From an uncultured bacterium (GTDB taxonomy: Bacteria; Krumholzibacteriota; Krumholzibacteriia; LZORAL124-64-63), in contig CAINDZ010000237.1 of assembly GCA_903847545.1 (NCBI GenBank), positions 1 through 6,664 on the forward strand: a stretch of 6,664 nt of DNA, read 5' to 3'. The first letter of the stretch is position 1. The number at the start of each line of letters is the position of its first letter. The notes beneath the pieces were generated by a model. The model saw only the letters and a list, made by a program, of their open reading frames with translations. It ran no database searches and was not told the origin of the DNA. Position numbers and translations under genes: made by a program. Shown in pieces: positions 1 to 5,936 of this stretch.

Positions 1-919
1 ACAGGCGGCGCCGCACCAGCGTCCAGAAGGAGGGGCGCGCCGTGTCGACCTCGCGGCAGAACCGGAGCGTGCGCGGCGTCCACACCTCGCGCGTCCGCAG
101 GACCGCCGGCAGGTCGCGGGCGGCGTCGAACACCCCCTGCGCGTGCCACACGAAGAAGCCGTCGCGCAGGGAATACAGCGCCATGGCCGCCAGGCCCCGG
201 AACAGGAACCAGCTGCCGTAGCCCACCGGCATGTTGCGGGCCACCAGCCAGATGTGGTTGCGCGTGTCGAAGTAGTAGAAGCGCCACGGCTGGCGCGTGG
301 CCTCCTCGTGCTTGTGGAGGACCTCGACGCGCCCGTCGTACTCGACCGTGTAGCCCGCGTTGAGGATGCGGAAGGCGAGGTCCGGCCCCTCGTGCCCGAT
401 GAAGTAGCCGGGGTAGTAGCCGCCGCTGCGCTCGAAGGCCTCCTTGCGGATGGCCACGGCGCCCTCGGTGATCTCGTAGGTGTCGAAACGCAGCGCCGCG
501 TCGGTCGGTTCGCGGTGGTGCACCCAGTTGCAGGTGCGGCGCGTGTAGTAGTCGATGACGCGGAAGTTGAGCGCGCCCAGCGCGGGTTTGTCGCGGAAGG
601 CGTCCTCGATGAAGGCCAGGTCGGCCGGCGAGACGTCGAGCAGGTCGTCGTCGAGCGTGATGATCACCGAGCCCGTCGCGCGCGCCATGCCCAGGTTGCG
701 GGCCGAGACGCCCAGGTTCCGCTCGGTGCGCACGTGCACGAAGCCGGGGAAATCGGCCGCCATCATGGCGTCGGTGCCGTCGACCGAGCAGTTGTCGACG
801 ACTACCACGTCGCGCACGAGGCCGGCGATGCCCTGCAGTTCCCCCAGCATGCCGGCCAGGCACTCGCGACGATTGTAGGTCAGGACGACGATCGAGATGT
901 CGAATGTGCGCTGTTCCAT
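1..919 (-). CDS. Family 2 glycosyltransferase (GT-A fold), C-terminus cut by the window edge
   Basis: Probably transfers a sugar from a nucleotide-sugar donor to a growing lipid-linked glycan on the cytoplasmic face of the inner membrane. The 306 visible residues open with the nucleotide-binding strand ISIVVLTYNR (8-17), followed by VVVVDNCSVDGT (38-49) and ERNLGVSARNLG (66-77). The metal-binding DXD-type motif is LDDD (89-92), and HEGPDLAFR (176-184) matches the acidic catalytic motif usually seen as ED-x-D-L. RNHIWLVARNMP (220-231) and a hydrophobic stretch near 237-258 follow, as in rhamnosyltransferase-like members that sit on the membrane. The ATG at 919-917 is preceded by GGAG at 927-924 with a short 4-base spacer, and the N-terminus then begins directly on the first beta strand. 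No stop codon is reached before base 1, so the C-terminus is missing here. The family is secure; donor and acceptor sugars are unknown. It is transcribed divergently from the CapK-like gene. Confidence 0.93.
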   Translation of the reverse strand, partial: MEQRTFDISIVVLTYNRRECLAGMLGELQGIAGLVRDVVVVDNCSVDGTDAMMAADFPGFVHVRTERNLGVSARNLGMARATGSVIITLDDDLLDVSPADLAFIEDAFRDKPALGALNFRVIDYYTRRTCNWVHHREPTDAALRFDTYEITEGAVAIRKEAFERSGGYYPGYFIGHEGPDLAFRILNAGYTVEYDGRVEVLHKHEEATRQPWRFYYFDTRNHIWLVARNMPVGYGSWFLFRGLAAMALYSLRDGFFVWHAQGVFDAARDLPAVLRTREVWTPRTLRFCREVDTARPSFWTLVRRRL

Positions 920-923
920 GCCA

Positions 924-927
924 CTCC
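924..927 (-). promoter_or_regulatory. Ribosome binding site of the glycosyltransferase
   Basis: On the minus strand this reads GGAG, four bases before the ATG at 919. The spacer is shorter than ideal, but this is the only purine-rich match near the start and it supports the chosen ATG. Confidence 0.5.
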
Positions 928-938
928 AGGGTGTCGCT

Positions 939-950
939 CGGCCCGGGCCG
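939..950. repeat. 12-base perfect GC palindrome in the glycosyltransferase leader
   Basis: CGGCCCGGGCCG is perfectly self-complementary and lies 20-31 bases upstream of the glycosyltransferase ATG. It could be an operator or simply a product of high GC content. No function is shown by the sequence. Confidence 0.4.
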
Positions 951-969
951 GACGGTGCATCGGGACACA

Positions 970-998
970 CATGTAACAACGCCCATCCGGGCGGTCAA
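970..998 (-). promoter_or_regulatory. Candidate sigma-70-type promoter for the glycosyltransferase
   Basis: On the minus strand TTGACC (998-993) matches the -35 consensus at five of six positions. A 17-base spacer separates it from TACATG (975-970), a weak -10 match (three of six). The resulting leader would be about 45 bases. The spacer holds a small inverted repeat, CGCCC at 980-984 and GGGCG at 989-993. The call rests only on consensus matching; in a high-GC organism the consensus may differ. Confidence 0.3.
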
Positions 999-1019
999 TG
1001 AGCAAAGACGCGCCCACCC

Positions 1020-1047
1020 TTGACAACGGTGCGAAAGCGGCGACAGT
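1020..1047 (+). promoter_or_regulatory. Candidate sigma-70-type promoter for the CapK-like gene
   Basis: TTGACA at 1020-1025 is a perfect -35 hexamer. Sixteen bases further on, GACAGT (1042-1047) is a weak -10 candidate (three of six) that overlaps the palindrome GACA-G-TGTC at 1042-1050. A transcript starting near 1055 would have a leader of about 50 bases containing the hairpin at 1061-1079. Only the -35 element is strong. Confidence 0.35.
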
Positions 1048-1060
1048 GTCCGCGTGCCCG

Positions 1061-1079
1061 GCCCGGCGGCTTGCCGGGC
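1061..1079 (+). promoter_or_regulatory. Perfect 7-bp GC hairpin in the leader of the CapK-like gene
   Basis: GCCCGGC (1061-1067) and GCCGGGC (1073-1079) are perfect inverted arms around the five-base loop GGCTT. No T-run follows, so it is not an ordinary intrinsic terminator. It ends 15 bases before the AGGAG ribosome binding site, so it could stabilise the leader or modulate translation; that role is inference. Confidence 0.4.
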
Positions 1080-1094
1080 GTCACGACGACCCGC

Positions 1095-1099
1095 AGGAG
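1095..1099 (+). promoter_or_regulatory. Ribosome binding site deciding the GTG start of the CapK-like gene
   Basis: AGGAG lies five bases before the GTG at 1105. The in-frame ATG at 1054 has no comparable site and would add 17 residues rich in Arg, Pro and Ala, so the GTG is preferred. Confidence 0.65.
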
Positions 1100-1104
1100 A
1101 CCAC

Positions 1105-2448
1105 GTGGACCCGGCCAGCTTCTTCTTTCGCGAACTGGTGTACTACCCGGTCGCCGCGTACACGGCGGGCCCGGTGCGCCGCCACCTGCGGACCTTCATG
1201 CGCTCTGAGCGCGCGACCCGGGACGAGCGGAACCGCGGCCAGTCGCAGGCCCTGGCCTCGCTGGTCGACCACAGCCGGCGGCGTGTCCCGTTCTATGCCG
1301 GGCTGCCCGCACTGCCCGGGGGCGGCGAAGACCCTGCGGCGTCGCTGCGCGCGCTGCCCTTCCTGGCGAAGTCCGACCTGCAGCAGTCGGCCGCGCAGCT
1401 GCGCTCCACCGCCGGTCACGGGCGGCTCGTCGCCAAGACCACGGGCGGCTCGACGGGCGAGCCGGTGACGATCTGGAAGACACGCGAGGCGTGGGCCCTG
1501 GAGCTGGCCGCCACGTTGCGGGGCTACGCCTGGGCGGGCGTGGCCGCGGGCGACCTGCAGGCCCGGTTCTGGGGCGTGGCGCACACCTCGAGCGGGCGCA
1601 ACCGGGCGCGCGCCATCGATTTCGTCTGCCACCGCATCCGCATCCCGGCCTTCGCCTTCTCCGAGGACGACCTGGCGGGCCACGTCCGGCTCATCAACGC
1701 CCGGCGGCCGGCCTGGTTCTACGGCTACGTCTCGATGCTGGTCGAGTTCGCGCGCTACGTGCAGACGGGCAAGGTCGCGCTGACACACCGCCCGCGCTGC
1801 ATCGTCACGACCTCCGAGGTGCTGACGCCCGCCGACCGCGCGCTGCTGGTCGAGGTCTTCGGGGCGCCGGTCTTCAACGAATACGGCTGCGGCGAGCTGG
1901 GCACCATCGCCCACGAGTGTCCCGAGGGCCGCCTGCACCTGAGCGAGGAGAACATGCTCGTCGAGATCCTCGACGGGGACCGGCCGTGCGCGGACGGAGA
2001 GGCCGGCGAGCTGGTGGTCACCGAGCTCAACAACCTGGCCTTCCCCCTCATCCGCTACCGCACCGGCGACTTCGGCTCGCTCGGCGGCGAGGCCTGCCCG
2101 TGCGGGCGCACGCTGCGGGTGCTGAACGAGGTGCAGGGCCGCGCCTACGACTTCATCCGCAACCGCCGGGGACAGCTCTTCCACGGCGAGTTCCTGATGT
2201 ACGTCTTCGAGGACCTCAGGCGGCAGGGCGCCGACATCCGGCAGTTCCAGGTCGAACAGGTGGACTACGACAGGTTCGAGGTGCGGATCGTGCCGGGGCG
2301 GGCCTACGACCCCGCCTGCGAGGAGCTGCTGCGCGAGCGCATCCGCTCGTTCGTGGACCCCGAAGCCGTCGTGCAGGTCGACTACGTGGAGACGATCGCG
2401 CGCGAACGCTCGGGCAAGCTGCGGCTGATCAAGGGGCTGCGGGCGTAG
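1105..2448 (+). CDS. CapK/PaaK-like adenylate-forming enzyme (AMP-dependent ligase)
   Basis: Member of the phenylacetate-CoA ligase (PaaK)/CapK branch of the ANL superfamily. The family activates a carboxylate with ATP as an acyl-adenylate and usually passes it to CoA or another acceptor; CapK-type members sit in capsule and polysaccharide clusters with mostly unassigned substrates. The 447-residue protein shows the phosphate-binding loop KTTGGSTGEP (111-120), EYGCGELG (259-266), RYRTGD (317-322, the nucleotide-binding Asp motif) and a C-terminal SGKLRLIKG with the probable catalytic Lys at 438. Cys272, His278, Cys331 and Cys333 (HEC...LH...CPCG) could form a metal site, as inferred below. 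The GTG start at 1105 is chosen for its AGGAG site; an ATG at 1054 is the alternative. It stands alone on the plus strand, divergent from the glycosyltransferase and overlapping the convergent WaaL/Wzy-like gene by 20 bases. A role in degrading phenylacetate is unlikely here because no paa genes are nearby. Confidence 0.9.
   Translation: MDPASFFFRELVYYPVAAYTAGPVRRHLRTFMRSERATRDERNRGQSQALASLVDHSRRRVPFYAGLPALPGGGEDPAASLRALPFLAKSDLQQSAAQLRSTAGHGRLVAKTTGGSTGEPVTIWKTREAWALELAATLRGYAWAGVAAGDLQARFWGVAHTSSGRNRARAIDFVCHRIRIPAFAFSEDDLAGHVRLINARRPAWFYGYVSMLVEFARYVQTGKVALTHRPRCIVTTSEVLTPADRALLVEVFGAPVFNEYGCGELGTIAHECPEGRLHLSEENMLVEILDGDRPCADGEAGELVVTELNNLAFPLIRYRTGDFGSLGGEACPCGRTLRVLNEVQGRAYDFIRNRRGQLFHGEFLMYVFEDLRRQGADIRQFQVEQVDYDRFEVRIVPGRAYDPACEELLRERIRSFVDPEAVVQVDYVETIARERSGKLRLIKGLRA
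2429..2448. other. Tail-to-tail overlap of two convergent genes
   Basis: The last 20 bases of the CapK-like gene (TAG at 2446-2448) are also the last 20 bases of the WaaL/Wzy-like gene on the other strand (TGA at 2431-2429). No space remains for a dedicated terminator between them, and I see no hairpin with a T-run here on either strand. Confidence 0.85.
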
Positions 2449-3856
2449 CGGCCAGCTCGCCGAGCCGGGCCTCGAGCCAGGCCGTGCGGCGGCGCGCGGT
2501 GACCACCATGCCGGACAGCGAGGTGGCGACGCCGGCCCCGAACCACCAGTAGATCTCGTACAGGTCCATCCCGAAGAACCCCAGGATCAGCCGCACGAAG
2601 ATGAAGCCGCCGGTGGCCTTGGACACCGCGATCAGCAGCTGCAGGTCCCGGTCGTGGCGCGACAGCATCTTGCGCGCGGCCGGCGGCAGGGGCGGCCCGT
2701 TGCGGAGCAGGAACGCCAGTCGCTTGCGCTGCAGCTTGAACGCAACCGTCGCGCGGTGCAGCACCATCATCATCGCGCCGACCATCACGCAGAAGGCGAT
2801 GAACCCCTGGATCCCCAGGTTCGTGGCGACTTCCATGTAGAGGTTGTGCGTGTCCTGCGAGCGGCCGAAGCGCGCCTGTCTCTTTGCCGGGAACGACGCC
2901 ACGCCCACCCCGAGCGGGTTCTCCAGGAAGATGGTCCAGGCGTCGCGCAGGATCTGGATGCGGGCGTCCTTCGAGTGGCCCTCCTTCTCCTGGCCGCCGA
3001 TGCTCTTGAACCGCTCGATGTACTGGGGCGGCAGGGCCGCCACCAGCACGGCGCCGCAGACCAGGGTCACGACCAGGAAGCGCAGCTTGCGGTCGGCCTG
3101 CACGAACATCCAGACCACCAGCCCCAGCAGCCCCACGTAGGCCGTGCGCGAGCCCGAGTAGATCACGCAGATGGACGCCGTGACCGCCAGCGCCAGCAGG
3201 CCCATCCGCAGGTACCACTGGCGCGTCTGGGGCCACAGGTAGATGACGAACGGCAGCGCGCCGAGCGACACGCCGCCGAGGCTGTTGGGATGGCCGTACA
3301 GAGGCACGGCGCCGTGCAGGCGCATCACGCCCTGGTTCTCCCAGTAGAGGCCGCCGGTGATCAGGCCCTGCACCGACTCGAGGGTGATGTAGAAGATCGA
3401 GAACAGGAACGCCCACAGGAAATAGCGCAGGTACAGCGGCGACTCGACGAACACCAGGACCAGGAACGTCAGCATCGCGAACTTGAAGCCGCGGTTGTTG
3501 AAGATGGTCCGCGCGACGACCGGGTCGGCCGCCAGCGGCAACTCGAGGATCATGCAGAAGAACAGCAGCCCGATGGAGATCAGCAGGACGCGCGCGGTGC
3601 CGATCTGGGGCTGGCGCTGGCTCATCTGGATGATGGCCATGATGATCGAGGCCCCGCCCAGCAGGAACTCGAAGCGGATCGTGCGCAACAGGTCCATGCG
3701 CTCGCCCGCCTGGACGTAGCGCACGACCACGAACGCCAGGAAGACCAGGAACACGAGCATCGACGCCTGGCGGTAGCCGGGGAAGCGCTCGGTCGTCCGT
3801 GCCTCGTGTTCCACCAACCCGGATCCCTCCGGCCGCCCCCGGCCCGCCTCAGGCAT
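2429..3856 (-). CDS. O-antigen ligase/polymerase-like membrane protein (WaaL/Wzy family)
   Basis: Integral inner-membrane protein of the O-antigen ligase/polymerase superfamily, which joins or polymerises lipid-linked glycans on the periplasmic side. The 475-residue frame has about twelve hydrophobic segments (near 33-49, 64-78, 89-107, 125-138, 143-160, 196-209, 217-235, 240-253, 259-275, 349-369, 416-430 and 432-452). Family signs are GHPNSLGG (188-195), YSGSRTAYVGL (233-243) and a large extracytoplasmic loop (276-348) ending in NPLGVGVASF (313-322) and DTHNLYMEVATNLGIQGF (335-352), with His337 as the conserved histidine. A charged cytoplasmic-like segment (372-404) precedes the last two helices. 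Ligase and polymerase cannot be told apart by sequence reading. The start is uncertain. The ATG at 3856 overlaps the asparagine synthetase-like stop (ATGCCTGA), which suggests translational coupling. GGAGGG at 3830-3825 instead favours TTG at 3817 or GTG at 3814, which would remove 13 or 14 polar residues without touching the first helix. Confidence 0.88.
   Translation of the reverse strand: MPEAGRGRPEGSGLVEHEARTTERFPGYRQASMLVFLVFLAFVVVRYVQAGERMDLLRTIRFEFLLGGASIIMAIIQMSQRQPQIGTARVLLISIGLLFFCMILELPLAADPVVARTIFNNRGFKFAMLTFLVLVFVESPLYLRYFLWAFLFSIFYITLESVQGLITGGLYWENQGVMRLHGAVPLYGHPNSLGGVSLGALPFVIYLWPQTRQWYLRMGLLALAVTASICVIYSGSRTAYVGLLGLVVWMFVQADRKLRFLVVTLVCGAVLVAALPPQYIERFKSIGGQEKEGHSKDARIQILRDAWTIFLENPLGVGVASFPAKRQARFGRSQDTHNLYMEVATNLGIQGFIAFCVMVGAMMMVLHRATVAFKLQRKRLAFLLRNGPPLPPAARKMLSRHDRDLQLLIAVSKATGGFIFVRLILGFFGMDLYEIYWWFGAGVATSLSGMVVTARRRTAWLEARLGELAATPAAP
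3825..3830 (-). promoter_or_regulatory. Strong ribosome binding site inside the 5' end of the WaaL/Wzy-like gene
   Basis: On the minus strand GGAGGG lies 7 bases before an in-frame TTG (3817) and 10 before an in-frame GTG (3814). The upstream ATG at 3856 has no comparable site, so this element argues for a shorter protein unless coupling to the upstream gene drives initiation at the ATG. Confidence 0.5.
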
Positions 3857-5690
3857 AGCGCCGCAGCCACCATTCCAGGGACAACAACATCCAGTACTGC
3901 TGGGGCAGGCGCCAATCCCCCGGCGCCGGCCCGCGTTCCATGGCGGCGACGAGCGCGCGCACGAGGCCCGGCTCGACCCACGACTCGCAGCGGCAGCCCG
4001 GCCGCAGCAGGTCGGCGGCCACCTCGCGCAGGGGCCCCCGCACCCAGTTCGTGACCGGCGCGCCGAACCCGTGCTTGGGCCGCTCGAGGACGGCGGTCGG
4101 CAGGCAGTCCGCGAGCGCGTCCTTCAGGACCCGCTTGGGCGAGCCGCCCGCCAGCTTGAGGCCGGGCGGGATCGCCAGGCTGAGCTCGACCAGGCGGTGG
4201 TCCAGGAACGGCGCCCGGCACTCGAGGCTGGCGAGCATCGCCGCCATGTCGACCTTCTTCAACAGGTCGGCCGGCAGGTAGAAGTTCAGGTCGTGCCCGA
4301 AGGCGATCGAGAGCGGGTCGTCCGCCGGCAGGTCCAGCCACGCCTGCTCGCGATAGAACCGCCGCAGGTCGCCGTCGAACCCGGGCAGCCAGCGCCCGAG
4401 CTCGGCGAACGTCACCATGCTGCGCATCTCGCGCCAGTGTTCGAAGGCCCAGGCGCCGCCGCGCCGGCTGTACGGCAGTCGCCGGCCCGTCAGGTCCTCG
4501 GCCAGCCGCGCCAGCCGCGAGGCCACGCGCCCGCCGCGCAGGCGGGCCTGGCTGAGGTACGTCGTGTAGCCGCCGAAGAGCTCGTCGCCGCCGTCGCCCG
4601 TCAGCGCCACCTTGACGTGCTGCCGGGCCTCGCGCGCCACCAGGAAGGTGGGCACGCAGGAGGAGTCGGCGAACGGCTCGTCGAAGTAGTCCATGACCAG
4701 GGGGAACGCCTCGGCGACGTCGCCCTGCGCGAACAGCTCCGCATGGTCGGTGCCGCAGCGCTCGGCGACCATGCGCGCGAACGGGCGCTCGTCCATCTCG
4801 TCGGCGAGGCCGATCGAGAACGTGCGCACGCGCGTGCCCGCCGTCTCGGCCGCGAGCGCCGTCACGGCGCTCGAGTCGATGCCGCCCGACAGGAACACCC
4901 CCAGCGGCACGTCGGCCACCAGGCGCATGCGCACCGCGTCGCGCAGCAGGTCGCGCGTCCGCTCGCGCGCCGTCGCGGCGTCCATGTCCCAGTCGACGCG
5001 CACGCCGGGCTGCCAGTAGCGGTGCGTCGTCAGCCGGCCGCCGGCCAGCCTGAGGTAGTGGGCGGGCTGCAGCTTCGTGACGCCCTTGAAGATGCACAGC
5101 GGCTCGGGCACGCACATCATGTTCAGGTACAGCGCCAGGGCCTGCGGATCGACCTCGCGCCCCACGCCCGGCCACTCCAGGAGCGTCTTCAGCTCGGACG
5201 CCAGCACCAGGTGCTCGGGCGTCTCGACGTACAGGATGGGCTTCTCGCCCAGGCGGTCGCGGCCCGCCAGCAGGATGTCGCGCTCGCGGTCGTAGACGAC
5301 GGCGGCGAACATGCCGTTGAGGTGGCGGAAGAGGTCCTCGCCGTGCTCCTCGTAGAGGTGGCAGATCACCTCGGTGTCGGAGGCCGTCGTGAACACGTGC
5401 CCCCGGCGGCGCAGGTCCTCGCGCAGTTCGCGGTAGTTGTAGATCTCGCCGTTGAGGATCGTCGCGACCGAGCCCGTCTCGTTGTGCACCGGTTGCGTGC
5501 CGGTGGCCAGGTCGATGATGGACAGGCGGGCGTGGCCGAGCCAAGCCGGACCGGACCGGTGGCTCGTGCTCTCGTCGGGACCGCGGTGCCCCATCGTGGC
5601 CAGCATGGCGGGCAGGTGGGCGGCCACCAGCGCCTCATCGACGGCGCGACGGGCAGGGTCCCGGGCGTAGACGGTGACGATCCCGCACAC
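3849..5690 (-). CDS. asnB: Glutamine-dependent asparagine synthetase-like amidotransferase
   Basis: Class II glutamine amidotransferase fused to an asparagine-synthetase domain: ammonia from glutamine is channelled to an ATP-activated carboxylate, aspartate in true AsnB. The GTG at 5690 gives 613 residues and places the nucleophile Cys at position 2 (V/M-C-G-I-V), as the family requires after Met removal. A start at the ATG at 5741 would bury the Cys at residue 19. Glutaminase motifs are RGPD (36-39), RLSIID (55-60), NGEIYNY (80-86) and SDTEV (104-108). The synthetase half has the pyrophosphate loop SGGIDSS (268-274), GDGGDELFGGY (365-375) and the C-terminal ECRAPFLDH and KHGFGAPV segments. 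All expected catalytic motifs are present. Its stop overlaps the start of the WaaL/Wzy-like gene, so the two are probably one operon. In glycan clusters such homologues (for example WbpS of Pseudomonas aeruginosa) are linked to sugar-carboxylate amidation, so the substrate may be a uronic acid rather than aspartate. The gene symbol denotes the family only. Confidence 0.93.
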   Translation of the reverse strand: MCGIVTVYARDPARRAVDEALVAAHLPAMLATMGHRGPDESTSHRSGPAWLGHARLSIIDLATGTQPVHNETGSVATILNGEIYNYRELREDLRRRGHVFTTASDTEVICHLYEEHGEDLFRHLNGMFAAVVYDRERDILLAGRDRLGEKPILYVETPEHLVLASELKTLLEWPGVGREVDPQALALYLNMMCVPEPLCIFKGVTKLQPAHYLRLAGGRLTTHRYWQPGVRVDWDMDAATARERTRDLLRDAVRMRLVADVPLGVFLSGGIDSSAVTALAAETAGTRVRTFSIGLADEMDERPFARMVAERCGTDHAELFAQGDVAEAFPLVMDYFDEPFADSSCVPTFLVAREARQHVKVALTGDGGDELFGGYTTYLSQARLRGGRVASRLARLAEDLTGRRLPYSRRGGAWAFEHWREMRSMVTFAELGRWLPGFDGDLRRFYREQAWLDLPADDPLSIAFGHDLNFYLPADLLKKVDMAAMLASLECRAPFLDHRLVELSLAIPPGLKLAGGSPKRVLKDALADCLPTAVLERPKHGFGAPVTNWVRGPLREVAADLLRPGCRCESWVEPGLVRALVAAMERGPAPGDWRLPQQYWMLLSLEWWLRRYA

Positions 5691-5699
5691 GGCGGTGCA

Positions 5700-5706
5700 C
5701 TCCCTT
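5700..5706 (-). promoter_or_regulatory. Ribosome binding site deciding the GTG start of the AsnB-like gene
   Basis: AAGGGAG on the minus strand sits nine bases before the GTG at 5690. With the requirement for Cys at position 2, it makes GTG the clear start over the upstream in-frame ATG at 5741. Confidence 0.75.
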
Positions 5707-5775
5707 GCTGCTGCCTTGCCGGCCGTCCGGTCCGCGGACATCCGGCCCGCGGTGCGACACGCGCCACGAGTGGCC

Positions 5776-5784
5776 GACAGTGTC
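5776..5784. repeat. GACA-N-TGTC palindrome, second copy
   Basis: GACAGTGTC at 5776-5784 is identical to 1042-1050, and the preceding C is also shared, giving ten identical bases. Both copies lie in divergent intergenic regions. A regulator-binding site is possible but unproven. Confidence 0.3.
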
Positions 5785-5812
5785 GCTCATCGGGTTCGAA
5801 TCTGCCACAGGA

Positions 5813-5827
5813 GTTGTCGCCGGCAAC
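5813..5827. repeat. Short hairpin in the divergent AsnB/ABC intergenic region
   Basis: GTTGTC (5813-5818) and GGCAAC (5822-5827) pair over six positions, including one G-T wobble, around the loop GCC. There is no T-run after it on either strand. It may be a regulatory structure or chance. Confidence 0.25.
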
Positions 5828-5853
5828 GCCGTATCCCCGCCCGGAGAAATGCC

Positions 5854-5896
5854 TTGGGCGAAAGCCGGCCGGGTCGATATCCTCCCCGTGGTATCG
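5854..5896 (+). promoter_or_regulatory. Weak candidate promoter and inverted repeat before the ABC transporter
   Basis: TTGGGC (5854-5859) and TATCCT (5878-5883, four of six to the -10 consensus) are separated by 18 bases. The -10 region overlaps an inverted repeat with arms CGATA (5875-5879) and TATCG (5892-5896), a layout compatible with an operator. The stretch 5691-5936 holds no other gene that I can support. Confidence 0.22.
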
Positions 5897-5936
5897 TCAC
5901 GCAGCAGGCGAGCTTGATCCCGACCCGGGGGTCCCG

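Noticed and set aside
143..976. Plus-strand open frame antisense to the glycosyltransferase
   Set aside because: Val/Ala/Arg/Asp-rich translation without domains; the minus strand encodes a clear family 2 glycosyltransferase.
1061..1079. Hairpin as an intrinsic terminator for the CapK-like leader
   Set aside because: The stem is followed by CGTCACGACG rather than a T-run.
1081..2184. Minus-strand open frame of 367 codons antisense to the CapK-like gene
   Set aside because: No motif and biased composition; the plus strand carries complete adenylation motifs in the same place.
2654..4054. Long plus-strand open frame antisense to the WaaL/Wzy-like gene
   Set aside because: The translation is rich in His, Gln, Asp and Arg with no recognisable motif, as expected for the complement of a hydrophobic GC-rich gene.
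3622..5544. Long minus-strand open frame (640 codons) across most of the AsnB-like gene
   Set aside because: It is a shifted frame of the real gene: low-complexity Arg/Ala/Gly/Pro-rich translation with no domain, while the overlapping frame has every AsnB motif.
5790..5806. GGGTTCGAATC, resembling a tRNA T-loop or an attachment site
   Set aside because: Only one or two of the five expected T-stem pairs form, and no acceptor, anticodon or D arm can be drawn upstream.
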